A DNA stretch of 64,000 nt, taken from the NCBI RefSeq assembly GCF_900128905.1, contig NZ_FQTV01000011.1, forward strand, positions 62,001 to 126,000, given 5' to 3'. The translations under genes were made by a program, and so were the position numbers. The notes under the pieces were generated by a model, which was not told the DNA's origin, searched no databases, and saw only the letters and a list, made by a program, of their open reading frames with translations. Source of the DNA: Bacteroides luti. GTDB lineage: Bacteria > Bacteroidota > Bacteroidia > Bacteroidales > Bacteroidaceae. This document shows positions 36,877-46,164 of this stretch, piece after piece (position 1 is the stretch's first letter; every line of letters starts with the position of its first letter).

Positions 36877-38006
36877 TGATTAGTTTAAAGAAAGCAATAA
36901 AGAAGATACATTTATGGTTGGGATTGGCTTCTGGAATCGTAGTGTTTATTGTCTGTGTTACAGGTTGTCTATGGGTGTTTAATAAAGAAATAAACAGCGC
37001 ATTTCTTCCCGATATGTCTGCTCAGAATTCGGGACACCTGCTTCCTCCTTCCAGATTAAAGACTATTGCTGAGGCTTATTGCCCGGAGGCGGAAGCTGTG
37101 AATGTACAATACAATAAGGGCAGAGCAGCTCAACTAACTTTAATGAAGGAAAAAGAAAGAACGCAGCTTTTTGTTAATCCTTATACAGGTGCTGTGATAT
37201 ATAGAAAGGGGAATTCCTTTGACTTTTTCCGTTTTGTTTTGAATGGGCATCGCACTCTTTGGCTGCCTAAAGATATAGGACATCTGGTTGTTAACTACGG
37301 AGTGATGATCTTCGTCATCACTCTATTGTCAGGCTTGGTACTTTGGTGGCCTAAAAGCCGGAAAGGATTACGTAACGGAACTAGATTTATGTGGAAAAAG
37401 TCTACAGGGAGTACTAAGCGCCTGTTTGACTTGCATAATGTTCTGGGTTTTTATGCCTGCATTGTGTTATTGGCTATTGGGATGACAGGTATGGTTTGGG
37501 GATTGGAATGGTGGTCGGAAGGAACATATTGGCTAACAACCGGAGGCGAGAAACTGCCGGATTGGGGAGTTGCTCAGTCGGATACCCTTAAAACAGGAAC
37601 AAAAATAACGCTGGACAAGGCTGTTGATTATGTTTTCTTTAAATTATTGCCCGAATATCCTGAAGCCGAAGGTTTTCAATTTGGTTATGCCAGCCCAGAA
37701 GAGGCATCTTCTTCCATATATGCTGCTGTTTATCCTGACGTAGATAAATATTATAACCGTGATGTTTTTTCATTCGACCGTTACTCCTTGAAGGAAATTC
37801 CTCAAAAAGGTCCTTATGTGGGTAAGTATGCTGATGCTGGTTTTGGAGATAAGCTTCGAAGAATGAATTATGATATCCATGTTGGAGCTATATGGGGATT
37901 ACCTGGAAAAGTTATTGTATTTTTTGCTGCCTTGATAGGCGCTACATTGCCGGTTACAGGTTTTCTGTTATGGTGGAGACGTACACAAAAGAAAAAGAAA
38001 CATTGA
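36876..38006 (+). CDS. PepSY-associated membrane protein (PiuB-like)
   Basis: A 376 aa membrane protein with four predicted helices and a periplasmic PepSY-like region between them. The first block KIHLWLGLASGIVVFIVCVTG and the later DLHNVLGFYACIVLLAIGMTG each contain a His in a family-typical position, as in PepSY_TM proteins often paired with siderophore receptors and thought to reduce or process iron-siderophore complexes. Function is inferred from the receptor gene it overlaps. Confidence 0.85.
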   Translation: MISLKKAIKKIHLWLGLASGIVVFIVCVTGCLWVFNKEINSAFLPDMSAQNSGHLLPPSRLKTIAEAYCPEAEAVNVQYNKGRAAQLTLMKEKERTQLFVNPYTGAVIYRKGNSFDFFRFVLNGHRTLWLPKDIGHLVVNYGVMIFVITLLSGLVLWWPKSRKGLRNGTRFMWKKSTGSTKRLFDLHNVLGFYACIVLLAIGMTGMVWGLEWWSEGTYWLTTGGEKLPDWGVAQSDTLKTGTKITLDKAVDYVFFKLLPEYPEAEGFQFGYASPEEASSSIYAAVYPDVDKYYNRDVFSFDRYSLKEIPQKGPYVGKYADAGFGDKLRRMNYDIHVGAIWGLPGKVIVFFAALIGATLPVTGFLLWWRRTQKKKKH

Positions 38007-38034
38007 AATTTATAGTTAATCACTTATTATAGTA

Positions 38035-38070
38035 AAAGGCGGGAAGATGTGATATCTTTCCGCCTTTTTA
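38035..38070 (+). terminator. Intrinsic terminator between the PepSY gene and dusB
   Basis: AAAGGCGGGAAGAT (38035-38048) pairs with ATCTTTCCGCCTTT (38054-38067) around GTGAT with one G-T wobble, followed by T. It lies between convergent genes. Confidence 0.85.
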
Positions 38071-38082
38071 TCTTTTTGCTAT

Positions 38083-39063
38083 TTATGCATGTTCCTGGAT
38101 AATCTTCTCAAATATCGTAAACAGTTCTTCTCTGGTATTTGCTCTTAGCATTGCAATACGCGTATCCCTGAAGTTTGGAATGCCTTTGAATAATGGGGAT
38201 GCTGCCAAGTGGCGGCGCACATGTATAATTCCCCTACGCTCATCAAGTCTGTCAATACTTTGATTTACCTGTTCACGAAGGACATTCATTTTCCAGTCAA
38301 AGGTTAGTGGAGGAAGTTCCTCTCCGGTTTCAAGATAGTGCTTTATTTCCTTGAATATCCACGGACGGCCAAAGGTTGCACGACCAACCATAATAGCGTC
38401 AACGCCATAGCGGTCAAAATATTCCTTTACTTGCTGAGGGGTTGTTATGTCTCCGTTACCAATAATCGGAATATGCATACGTGGGTTATTTTTCACTTCA
38501 CCAATAAGTGTCCAGTCGGCCTCACCAGTATACATCTGGCTTCTTGTTCTGCCGTGAATGGTAAGAGCAGCAATACCACAATCCTGTAATTGCTCGGCAA
38601 GTTCTACAATAACCTTGCTGTTGCTATCCCAACCAAGACGAGTTTTAACTGTAACAGGAATATTAACCGCATCTACCACTGCTTTAGTTATCTCAAGCAT
38701 TTTAGGAATGTTTTGAAGCATACCTGCTCCGGCACCTTTACCTGCTACCTTTTTCACGGGACAACCAAAGTTAATATCCAAAATATCTGGCTTTGCTGCC
38801 TCTACTATCTTTGCTGCTTCAACCATCGGTTCTACTTCACGTCCGTAAATTTGCATGGCAACCGGGCGCTCTTCATCGCAAATGGTGAGCTTCTGGGTGG
38901 TTTTATTCACAAAACGCACCAATGCATCGCTAGATATAAACTCTGTATATACCATGTCTGCCCCGAATTGCTTGCACAGCAGTCGGAAAGCAATATCTGT
39001 AACATCCTCCATGGGAGCAAGGAATATGGGGCGTTCCCCTAAATCTATAGAGCCAATTTTCAT
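38083..39063 (-). CDS. dusB: tRNA-dihydrouridine synthase B
   Basis: An FMN-dependent TIM-barrel enzyme (about 326 aa) that reduces uridine to dihydrouridine in tRNA. The start block is FLAPMEDVTDIAFR, and the active-site Cys lies in LDINFGCPVKK (about residue 101). GNGDITTPQQ and DAIMVGRATFGRPWIF are further family motifs. The start is set at the ATG 39063 (MKIGSIDLGER); 39069 is a near alternative, and the 39117 start adds an unlikely tail that overlaps the divergent promoter. It is divergent to the U32 gene. Confidence 0.94.
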   Translation of the reverse strand: MKIGSIDLGERPIFLAPMEDVTDIAFRLLCKQFGADMVYTEFISSDALVRFVNKTTQKLTICDEERPVAMQIYGREVEPMVEAAKIVEAAKPDILDINFGCPVKKVAGKGAGAGMLQNIPKMLEITKAVVDAVNIPVTVKTRLGWDSNSKVIVELAEQLQDCGIAALTIHGRTRSQMYTGEADWTLIGEVKNNPRMHIPIIGNGDITTPQQVKEYFDRYGVDAIMVGRATFGRPWIFKEIKHYLETGEELPPLTFDWKMNVLREQVNQSIDRLDERRGIIHVRRHLAASPLFKGIPNFRDTRIAMLRANTREELFTIFEKIIQEHA

Positions 39064-39083
39064 AATCATCTTATTCTTGGCTG

Positions 39084-39112
39084 CAAAATTACACAAAAAA
39101 CCACTACCTTTG
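39084..39112. promoter_or_regulatory. Divergent promoter elements of dusB and the U32 gene
   Basis: CAAAATTA (39084-39091) read on the - strand is TAATTTTG, a -7 element 21 bases before the dusB ATG. TACCTTTG (39105-39112) is the + strand -7 element, 25 bases before the U32 ATG. Only 73 bases separate the two genes. The -33 TTG on each strand is at 25 bases, longer than usual. Confidence 0.5.
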
Positions 39113-39136
39113 CACACAACTAATTATAAAATAGGT

Positions 39137-40411
39137 ATGAATCACCAGTTAAAAGATTTTGAAATTATGGCGCCTGCGGGTTCTCGCGAATCTTTAGCCG
39201 CCGCAATTCAGGCAGGAGCAGATTCAATTTACTTCGGTATAGAGAATCTGAACATGCGTGCCCACTCAGCAAACACCTTTACTATAAATGACTTGAAAGA
39301 GATTGCTCAGATATGTAATGAGCATAACATGAAGAGTTATCTGACTATAAATACAATTATTTACGATAACGATATTCCTTTGATGCGTAGCATTATTGAT
39401 GCTGCAAAAGAAGCCGGAATTTCTGCTATTATTGCTGCAGATGTTGCAGTGATGACTTATGCCCGGTCTATTGATCAGGAAGTGCATCTTTCTACTCAGC
39501 TTAATATTTCGAATGCTGAAGCCTTGAAATTCTACGCACAGTTTGCCGATGTTGTGGTACTTGCCCGCGAACTGAATTTAAAGCAGGTGCGTGCAATTTA
39601 CGATAAGATAAAAGAAGATAATATATGCGGACCAAGCGGAGAAGAACTTCGTATTGAGATGTTTTGCCACGGTGCGCTTTGTATGGCAGTGTCGGGTAAA
39701 TGCTATCTTTCTTTGCATGAAATGAATTCATCTGCCAATCGCGGAGCTTGCATGCAGATATGCCGCAGGGCTTACGAAGTGAAAGATAAGGATACCGGCC
39801 TTGAGCTGGAAGTGGACAACGAATATATTATGTCTCCGAAGGATTTGAAAACAATTCATTTCATGGATGAGATGATAGAAGCGGGCGTAAGAGTGTTCAA
39901 GATCGAAGGTCGGGCTCGCGGACCTGAGTATGTTCGTACTGTTGTAGAGTGTTACAAACAGGCTATTCAGTCTTGTTTGGACGGAACATTTACCGACGAA
40001 AAAGTTGAGGCCTGGGATAATCGATTGAAGACTGTCTTTAACCGTGGATTCTGGAACGGATATTATCTCGGACAAAAGCTAGGAGAGTGGAGCAAAAACT
40101 ATGGTTCGGAAGCTACTGAACGGAAAGTTTATGTAGGTAAGGCAGTGAAATACTTCAGCAACATCAATGTGGCCGAATTTATGCTGGAAGCAGGCGAACT
40201 GAAACTGGGAGACAAACTGCTGGTTACCGGTCCTACTACCGGAGCTCTCTTTGCTACACTCGAAGAAGCGCGGGTAGATTTGAAGCCTGTAGAGGTAGTT
40301 CATAAAAGAGAGCACTTCTCTATGAAATTTGCCGAGAAGATTCGTCCAAGCGATAAGTTATATAAATTAATCTCCGCCGAGGAGTTAAAGAAATCTCGTA
40401 CAAAAGAATGA
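39137..40411 (+). CDS. U32-family protein, probable tRNA hydroxylation factor (TrhP/YegQ-like)
   Basis: A 424 aa protein of the U32 'peptidase' family. It starts at IMAPAGSRESLAAAIQAG and carries the family pattern EMFCHGALCMAVSGKC plus YLSLHEMNSSANRGACMQ, with several cysteines that could hold a metal cluster. In E. coli the YegQ/TrhP and RlhA members act in RNA hydroxylation, so an RNA-modifying role is more likely than proteolysis; this is inference. The start 39137 is preferred to an upstream frame start at 38855, which is antisense to dusB. Its last codons are part of the palindromic repeat at 40394. Confidence 0.88.
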   Translation: MNHQLKDFEIMAPAGSRESLAAAIQAGADSIYFGIENLNMRAHSANTFTINDLKEIAQICNEHNMKSYLTINTIIYDNDIPLMRSIIDAAKEAGISAIIAADVAVMTYARSIDQEVHLSTQLNISNAEALKFYAQFADVVVLARELNLKQVRAIYDKIKEDNICGPSGEELRIEMFCHGALCMAVSGKCYLSLHEMNSSANRGACMQICRRAYEVKDKDTGLELEVDNEYIMSPKDLKTIHFMDEMIEAGVRVFKIEGRARGPEYVRTVVECYKQAIQSCLDGTFTDEKVEAWDNRLKTVFNRGFWNGYYLGQKLGEWSKNYGSEATERKVYVGKAVKYFSNINVAEFMLEAGELKLGDKLLVTGPTTGALFATLEEARVDLKPVEVVHKREHFSMKFAEKIRPSDKLYKLISAEELKKSRTKE

Positions 40412-40473
40412 TTTCTTTTGTACAGAACAATTAATTCTTTTGTACAGAAGAATACAATCTTTTGTACAAGAGA
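40394..40473. repeat. TGTACA-rich palindromic repeat, copy 2
   Basis: An 80-base element. 40438-40471 is identical to 20866-20899. Outer arms TCTCGTACAAAAGA and TCTTTTGTACAAGAGA pair closely, with two inner TTTTGTACAGAA units around AATTAATT. There are four (G)TACA cores. The first six codons' worth (SRTKE and stop) of the U32 gene end lie inside the element, and the rest is in the gap to the thioesterase gene. Confidence 0.88.
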
Positions 40474-40508
40474 ATTTTAATTATTCTAATAACCTTAAAA
40501 ACACTCTT

Positions 40509-40916
40509 ATGAATAAATATATTTTTGAACTGAACATGAAAGTGCGCGACTATGAATGTGATATGCAGGGAATAGTCAATAATGCTATCTATCAGCATTA
40601 TCTGGAACATACACGCCACGAATTTATAACCACCCTCGGGATTAATTTTGCCGAATTGCACGGGCAAGGACTCGATCCTGTAGTTGCCCGGATTTCTATT
40701 GCTTATAAAACTCCATTACATAGCGGGGAAGAATTTGTTTCCAAGCTTTATATTGAGAAAGAAGGGGTGAAGTATGTTTTCTATCAGGATATATTTCGCC
40801 TATCGGATGGAAAGCCATCCATTAAATCAAAAGTAGAGTTGGTGTGCATTACCAACGGGCGATTAGGACACAGTGAACTTTTTGATAAAGCATTCGAACC
40901 TTACTTCGCCAAATGA
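40509..40916 (+). CDS. Acyl-CoA thioesterase, hotdog fold
   Basis: A 135 aa protein of the 4-hydroxybenzoyl-CoA thioesterase-like hotdog fold. The catalytic region is YECDMQGIVNNAIYQHYLEHTRHEF, shortened here to VRDYECDMQGIVNNAIYQHY, in which the Asp takes the place of the classic catalytic acid. It would hydrolyse small acyl-CoA or ACP thioesters. The ATG at 40509 is chosen over 40440, which is inside the palindromic repeat. Its stop overlaps the dprA start (ATGA). Confidence 0.85.
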   Translation: MNKYIFELNMKVRDYECDMQGIVNNAIYQHYLEHTRHEFITTLGINFAELHGQGLDPVVARISIAYKTPLHSGEEFVSKLYIEKEGVKYVFYQDIFRLSDGKPSIKSKVELVCITNGRLGHSELFDKAFEPYFAK

Positions 40917-42025
40917 CGGAGCAGGAAATAATTGCCAGCATAGCGCTTACACAGATACCGGGAGTGGGATCTGTTGGTGCCCGGAATTTAATAAATGCTG
41001 TGGGTAGTGCTGAGAAAATCTTTTCTCACCATGCAGAACTTACACAAATTGTACCAGGAATTACTCCACGCATGATGGAGATGCTCAGTTCACCTCAGGC
41101 TCTTTTACGTGCTGAGGCTGAATTCTCTTTTGCACAGAAAAACAAAATAAATTGTATTACTATAAATGATGAGGCTTATCCTTCCAGGTTAAGGGAATGT
41201 CCCGATGCTCCTGTTGCGTTGTTTTTTAAAGGAAACACTGATATGAATGCATTGAGGGTGATTAATATGGTAGGAACTCGTAATGCTACCGATTACGGAC
41301 AACGTATTTGTCGGGATTTTCTGGCAGATCTTAAGGCTCTTTGTCCGGATGTACTTGTAGTCAGCGGTCTTGCTTACGGAATTGATATACATGCTCATCG
41401 GGGTGCTTTAAATAATGGTCTTTCAACTATTGGTGTGTTAGCCCATGGGTTGGACCGTATCTATCCGTCTGTTCATCGAAAAACTGCTATCGATATGCTC
41501 GAAAATGGTGGCTTGCTCACTGAATTTCTATCGGAGACTAACCCTGATCGCCAGAATTTTGTAAAACGAAACCGGATTGTTGCGGGTATGAGTGATGCAA
41601 CTATTGTGGTTGAATCGGCTGTAAAGGGCGGTGCACTTATTACTGCGGATATTGCTCAAAGTTATCACCGCGATTGCTTTGCTTTTCCTGGTCGTGTTGC
41701 CGATGAATTTTCTATTGGCTGCAACAATCTTATTAAGGATAATAAGGCAGCATTAATTCTTTCTGCGGAAGATTTTGTAAAAGCAATGTGCTGGGATGCA
41801 GATTCCAAAGCTGTTCCAGTGGCTGTTCAACGTCAGCTTTTCGTTGACCTTACTGAAGAGGAGCAGATAGTTGTGGATATCCTTCAGGAAAACGGAGATT
41901 CTCAGATTAATTCCCTTGTTGTAGAAGCGGATATGCCTGTGAATAAAATGAATACCATCTTGTTTGAACTGGAAATGAAAGGCGTTGTCAGAGTGCTTGC
42001 GGGAGGGATGTATCAGTTACTTTAG
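40913..42025 (+). CDS. dprA: DNA processing protein DprA
   Basis: A 370 aa cytoplasmic protein that loads RecA on single-stranded DNA during natural transformation. The Rossmann-like core contains MVGTRNATDYGQRICRDF, VVSGLAYGIDIHAHRGAL and KRNRIVAGMSDATIVVESAV. An N-terminal helix-hairpin-helix-like part and a C-terminal winged-helix-like part complete the usual layout. It overlaps the thioesterase gene by 4 bases (ATGA), so it is translationally coupled. It is tail-to-tail with the candidate small RNA at 42033. Confidence 0.95.
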   Translation: MTEQEIIASIALTQIPGVGSVGARNLINAVGSAEKIFSHHAELTQIVPGITPRMMEMLSSPQALLRAEAEFSFAQKNKINCITINDEAYPSRLRECPDAPVALFFKGNTDMNALRVINMVGTRNATDYGQRICRDFLADLKALCPDVLVVSGLAYGIDIHAHRGALNNGLSTIGVLAHGLDRIYPSVHRKTAIDMLENGGLLTEFLSETNPDRQNFVKRNRIVAGMSDATIVVESAVKGGALITADIAQSYHRDCFAFPGRVADEFSIGCNNLIKDNKAALILSAEDFVKAMCWDADSKAVPVAVQRQLFVDLTEEEQIVVDILQENGDSQINSLVVEADMPVNKMNTILFELEMKGVVRVLAGGMYQLL

Positions 42026-42032
42026 TAGGGGC

Positions 42033-42098
42033 AAAAAAAATGGTTGTCATCACGACAACCAATCTTTGTTAACCTTAAATCTAATACTATGAAAAACA
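42033..42098 (-). ncRNA. Candidate small RNA, about 65 nt, between dprA and frdB
   Basis: On the - strand a full Bacteroidota promoter is present: TTTG (42135-42132), a 20-base spacer, and TACATTTG (42111-42104). Downstream, a perfect 7 bp stem GGTTGTC/GACAACC (42042-42060, loop 5) is followed by eight T on the - strand (42033-42040), an ideal intrinsic terminator. The transcript would start near 42098. No open frame of note fits it on that strand. Promoter and terminator 45 bases apart, with nothing coding between, is the layout of a small RNA gene. I recall similar strings in other Bacteroides but could not check. Confidence 0.6.
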
Positions 42099-42103
42099 CA
42101 TTG

Positions 42104-42135
42104 CAAATGTAAACCTTTTGGCCATTCCCACCAAA
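42104..42135 (-). promoter_or_regulatory. Promoter of the candidate small RNA
   Basis: -33 TTTG at 42135-42132 and -7 TACATTTG at 42111-42104, spacer 20. Upstream on the - strand lies the frdB terminator, so this is an independent start. Confidence 0.65.
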
Positions 42136-42272
42136 CTTTTGACCATTGTAGCCCTTTCTTTTAATTTTCTTTCACGACTTTTTATTGTTTCCGCACACGA
42201 AATATCATTTTGAAACTAAAATTAGCAGTTTGGCTACTTTAGCCCATTCTTTTGTTAATACATATAAAAAAC

Positions 42273-42310
42273 AAATCCTCTACCCGTTCCCAGGCAGAGG
42301 ATTTATTATG
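42273..42310 (-). terminator. Intrinsic terminator of the frd operon
   Basis: Read on the - strand, AAATCCTCTGCC pairs with GGTAGAGGATTT, followed by GTTTTTTATA. It lies 25 bases after the frdB stop codon. Confidence 0.8.
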
Positions 42311-42329
42311 TAGTGATCTAATCAGTTGA

Positions 42330-43085
42330 TTAATCTTTCAGTTTAGCTGCGATAAAGTCGCGGTTCAATCTAGCAATGTTGCTGATTGAAATAGACTTTG
42401 GACATTCAGCTTCACAAGCTCTTGTGTTAGTACAGTTACCGAAACCAAGTTCATCCATTTTAGAAACCATAGCTTTTGCACGGCGGCCAGCTTCTGCTTT
42501 TCCTTGAGGAAGAAGAGATAATTGACTAACTTTTGCAGAAAGGAACAACATAGCCGAACCATTCTTACAAGCTGCAACACAAGCACCACAACCGATACAA
42601 GAAGCTGAATCCATTGCTTCGTCAGCGATTGGCTTTGGAATAGCAATTGCGTTAGCATCTGGAGTACCACCAGTATTTACTGATACGTAACCACCAGCTT
42701 GCATAATCTTATCGAATGCATTACGGTCTACCATTAAGTCGCGGATTACTGGGAAACCAGCAGAACGCCATGGCTCAACAGTGATTGTATCCCCGTCTTC
42801 GAAACGACGCATGTAAATCTGACAAGTTGTAGCTCCGGTTGCAGGTCCGTGTGGGTGTCCGTTGATGTAAAGTGAACACATTCCGCAGATACCTTCGCGA
42901 CAGTCGTGATCGAATACTACTGGTTCTTTACCTTCGTTGATAAGTTTTTCATTCAGGATGTCTAGCATTTCAAGAAATGAAGTATCGCCTGAAATGTTTT
43001 CCATTGGATATGATTCAAAAGCACCTTTAGCTTTCGGACCTTTCTGACGCCAAACCTTTAGCGTGAAATTTATAATTTTTTCCAT
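42330..43085 (-). CDS. frdB: Fumarate reductase / succinate dehydrogenase iron-sulfur subunit
   Basis: A 251 aa electron-transfer subunit. It holds the [2Fe-2S] site [20 protein letters not shown] and cysteine clusters [15 protein letters not shown] and [15 protein letters not shown] for the [4Fe-4S] and [3Fe-4S] centres. It passes electrons between the cytochrome b quinone site and the flavoprotein. In anaerobic Bacteroides the complex reduces fumarate to succinate. It is last in the operon frdC-frdA-frdB, 13 nt after frdA, and ends before the terminator at 42273. Confidence 0.96.
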   Translation of the reverse strand: MEKIINFTLKVWRQKGPKAKGAFESYPMENISGDTSFLEMLDILNEKLINEGKEPVVFDHDCREGICGMCSLYINGHPHGPATGATTCQIYMRRFEDGDTITVEPWRSAGFPVIRDLMVDRNAFDKIMQAGGYVSVNTGGTPDANAIAIPKPIADEAMDSASCIGCGACVAACKNGSAMLFLSAKVSQLSLLPQGKAEAGRRAKAMVSKMDELGFGNCTNTRACEAECPKSISISNIARLNRDFIAAKLKD

Positions 43086-43098
43086 TGTCTACTAATTA

Positions 43099-45042
43099 TT
43101 AAGCTTTGTAATTACGTGTTTGAACCTTAGTGAATTCATAGTTCAAATCTTCCTTAATCAACTCTGGTTTAGAGTCTTCACCTGTGTACTTCCAGCAAGC
43201 TACGTATGAGAACTTATCGTCATCACGTTTAGCTTCACCTTCTGGTGTCTGATGTTCTTCACGGAAGTGTCCACCGCAAGATTCTTCGCGGTTCAAACCG
43301 TCATAAGCCATCAACAGACCAATTTCAATAAAGTCTGATAAACGAAGAGCTTTTTCCAGCTCAATATTCTGATCGTTTACATCTCCAGGGATACGAACAT
43401 TTGTCCAGAAGTCTTTCTTAACTTCTTTAAGCTTAGCAATAGCTGTTTCCAAAGATTCTTTTGTACGTCCCATTCCAACGAATTCCCACATCACGTGACC
43501 AAGTTTCTTGTGAATTGAATCAACAGAGTGGTTACCATTGATGTCTTTGATCTTGTTGATCTTGTCATTAATAGCCTTTTCTGCTTCAACAAATTCAGGA
43601 AGATCTGTAGAGAAACGTGGAACCTGAATCTGATTAGACAAATAGTTTTGAATAGTATATGGTAATACGAAGTATCCGTCGGCCAAACCTTGCATCAAAG
43701 CAGAAGCACCTAGACGGTTAGCTCCGTGGTCTGAGAAGTTAGCTTCACCAATAGCAAACAATCCAGGGATTGAAGTCATCAATTCATAGTCAACCCAGAT
43801 ACCACCCATTGTATAGTGGATAGCAGGGAAGATCATCATTGGAGTCTTATATGGATTTTCATTGGTGATTTCTTCATACATATCAAACAAGTTACCGTAG
43901 CGAGCTCTTACAACATCTTCACCAAGACGGTTGATTGCTTCTGAGAAATCAAGGAATACAGCCAAACCTGTATTGTTAACTCCGAAACCTTTGTCGCAAC
44001 GTTCTTTAGCTGCACGAGATGCAACGTCACGAGGTACAAGGTTACCAAATGCAGGGTAACGACGTTCTAGATAGTAATCGCGGTCAGCTTCAGGAATATC
44101 AGATCCTTTGATCTTTCCAGCCTGAAGTGCTTTTGCATCTTCCAAATTCTTTGGTACCCAAATACGTCCGTCGTTACGAAGTGATTCAGACATCAAAGTC
44201 AGTTTAGACTGAACATCTCCGTGTACTGGAATACAAGTTGGGTGAATCTGTACATAACATGGATTTGCGAAATAAGCACCTTTCTTGTAGCATTGGATTG
44301 CAGCAGAACCATTAGAAGCCATTGCATTTGTAGAAAGGAAGTATGTATTTCCGTAACCACCGGTACCAATAACTACAGCATGAGCTGAGAAACGTTCAAT
44401 TTTACCTGTTACAAGGTTGCGTGCAATGATACCACGTGCGCGACCTTCGATAAGTACAACGTCGAGCATTTCGTAACGAGTGAATAATTTTACTGTTCCT
44501 TTGTTAACCTGACGGCTCAATGCAGAGTAAGCACCAAGTAATAACTGTTGTCCTGTTTGGCCTTTAGCATAGAATGTACGTGAAACCTGAGCACCACCGA
44601 AAGAACGGTTATCAAGTGTACCACCGTATTCACGAGCGAAAGGAACACCTTGAGCTACGCATTGGTCAATAATTTCGTTGGAAACTTCAGCCAAACGGTA
44701 AACGTTTGATTCGCGTGCGCGGTAGTCTCCACCTTTGATTGTATCATAATATAAACGGTAAACAGAGTCACCGTCATTCTGGTAATTCTTTGCAGCATTG
44801 ATACCACCTTGTGCAGCAATAGAGTGAGCACGGCGTGGAGAGTCTTGAATGCAGAAGTTAAATACTTTGAAACCTAGTTCACCTAGAGAAGCGGCAGCTG
44901 ATGCTCCAGCAAGACCTGTACCAACTACGATTATATCTAAACGACGTTTGTTAGCAGGGTTTACGAGTTTCTGATGAGCTTTATAGTTACTCCATTTCTC
45001 AGCCAATGGGCCTTCAGGAATTCTTGAATCTATCTTAGTCAT
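43099..45042 (-). CDS. frdA: Fumarate reductase / succinate dehydrogenase flavoprotein subunit
   Basis: A 647 aa catalytic subunit on the cytoplasmic side. The FAD-binding strand is [20 protein letters not shown] near residue 35, and the covalent FAD His is in [18 protein letters not shown]. The active-site region includes [10 protein letters not shown] and MGGIWVDYE, and late in the chain [17 protein letters not shown] with conserved residues of type B enzymes. It is between frdC and frdB. The type B label follows from the single large cytochrome b subunit. Confidence 0.97.
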   Translation of the reverse strand: MTKIDSRIPEGPLAEKWSNYKAHQKLVNPANKRRLDIIVVGTGLAGASAAASLGELGFKVFNFCIQDSPRRAHSIAAQGGINAAKNYQNDGDSVYRLYYDTIKGGDYRARESNVYRLAEVSNEIIDQCVAQGVPFAREYGGTLDNRSFGGAQVSRTFYAKGQTGQQLLLGAYSALSRQVNKGTVKLFTRYEMLDVVLIEGRARGIIARNLVTGKIERFSAHAVVIGTGGYGNTYFLSTNAMASNGSAAIQCYKKGAYFANPCYVQIHPTCIPVHGDVQSKLTLMSESLRNDGRIWVPKNLEDAKALQAGKIKGSDIPEADRDYYLERRYPAFGNLVPRDVASRAAKERCDKGFGVNNTGLAVFLDFSEAINRLGEDVVRARYGNLFDMYEEITNENPYKTPMMIFPAIHYTMGGIWVDYELMTSIPGLFAIGEANFSDHGANRLGASALMQGLADGYFVLPYTIQNYLSNQIQVPRFSTDLPEFVEAEKAINDKINKIKDINGNHSVDSIHKKLGHVMWEFVGMGRTKESLETAIAKLKEVKKDFWTNVRIPGDVNDQNIELEKALRLSDFIEIGLLMAYDGLNREESCGGHFREEHQTPEGEAKRDDDKFSYVACWKYTGEDSKPELIKEDLNYEFTKVQTRNYKA

Positions 45043-45092
45043 AATTTTATTTCTTTTTTCTGATTTTATTAGAGTTCACATTTACTGGTTAA

Positions 45093-45770
45093 TTAACCAA
45101 GTAATCCGTATTTTACGTAGAAAACTACTACTACTAAGGCAAAGCCTAAGAAGATTACAGTTGAAAAAATGTTTGAGATACATTTCCAACGTTCGAACCA
45201 GATCTTATTGCTCCAACCTAAAGTTTGAAGTGCACTCCAGAAACCGTGAGTAAGATGGAACCAAATAGCAACAAACCATACAAGGTAAAGTACAGCAAAC
45301 AAAGGATTAGCAAATGTTTGACTAATTAAAGCAGCACCGTCTTGTGGAGTAGGGTTGATACTTTCAAGGCCGCTAAGTTCTACAAACTGCATTTTAAACC
45401 AAAACTGTGCAAGGTGTAGAACAAAGAAAAGAGCAACAATGATACCCAAAACTAGCATGTTTTGAGAAGCCCATTCTACATTTTTAGGCTTTTCAAATAC
45501 CGCGTAACTCTCATTACCGCGTGCTTTGCGATTTTGCATTGTTAACCAGAAAGCATAAACGATGTGTACAACAAAACCAGCAGCTAAAACCAGTGTCCCA
45601 GCAATAGCATACCAATTTGCTCCCAAAAACTCACATACCATGTTGTAAGCGTCTTCAGAGAAAACCGCCACAAGATTCATCGACATGTGAAATGTTAGAA
45701 AAAGGACAAGGAATAGTCCTGATACGCTCATGACTACTTTCCTTCCTACAGATGAATTAGTTAACCACAT
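45093..45770 (-). CDS. frdC: Fumarate reductase / succinate dehydrogenase cytochrome b subunit
   Basis: A 225 aa membrane anchor with five predicted helices, matching type B one-subunit anchors with two haems. Histidines lie in the helices at TFHMSMNLVA, VVHIVYAFWL, FFVLHLAQFW and WFHLTHGFWSAL, as expected for bis-His haem ligands. It exchanges electrons with menaquinone. It is first in the operon, with a full consensus promoter 70 bases upstream. Confidence 0.94.
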   Translation of the reverse strand: MWLTNSSVGRKVVMSVSGLFLVLFLTFHMSMNLVAVFSEDAYNMVCEFLGANWYAIAGTLVLAAGFVVHIVYAFWLTMQNRKARGNESYAVFEKPKNVEWASQNMLVLGIIVALFFVLHLAQFWFKMQFVELSGLESINPTPQDGAALISQTFANPLFAVLYLVWFVAIWFHLTHGFWSALQTLGWSNKIWFERWKCISNIFSTVIFLGFALVVVVFYVKYGLLG

Positions 45771-45839
45771 AAATGATTGAATTTAAATTATTTAATTGTT
45801 AGAACTATAATTTTTTTTTGAGTGTCTGCTTTATTTGCG

Positions 45840-45870
45840 CAAAAGTACATGAAATCCACCTATTAAGCAA
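45840..45870 (-). promoter_or_regulatory. Consensus promoter of the frd operon
   Basis: On the - strand, TTG (45870-45868), a 20-base spacer and TACTTTTG (45847-45840) match the Bacteroidota consensus. The leader to the frdC ATG is about 60 nt. Confidence 0.75.
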
Positions 45871-46136
45871 GGGATTAAAGAAATTATTCGTTAATTAAAA
45901 CATACCGGGTTTTTACCGTTCTCACTTTTAACTTAATTTCTTATTTGGCGCTTATTAAAAATATTCCTAAAGAGCTAATTCTTCTATGTAAAGTGATGAT
46001 AATGAAACGATGATTATACTTTCCCCAAATACATTGAATATAAAAAATCTGTATAGAGTGATTTAAATGATAAATTCATCATTTCCCATTTTATGAATGA
46101 TAGTCTTAATATGCGCTATTTATAACTTTTAATATA

Positions 46137-46144
46137 TATCTTTG
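46137..46144 (+). promoter_or_regulatory. -7 promoter element before the PAP2 gene
   Basis: TATCTTTG fits TAnnTTTG, 20 bases before the ATG at 46165. The 390-base gap back to the frd promoter holds no other clear feature. Confidence 0.4.
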
Positions 46145-46164
46145 TATATATAATTGTATAGTTA

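Noticed and set aside
38590..39042. 150 aa + strand frame
   Set aside because: Antisense to dusB, with unusual composition and no family resemblance.
38855..39136. Upstream extension of the U32 protein
   Set aside because: This part lies antisense to dusB and across the divergent promoters; the conserved protein begins at 39137.
40394..40473. CRISPR-like repeat
   Set aside because: Only two palindromic copies 20 kb apart, with no spacer array and no cas genes.
42089..42112. Heptapeptide frame MKNTLQM on the + strand
   Set aside because: It overlaps the - strand promoter of the candidate small RNA; no sign of translation.
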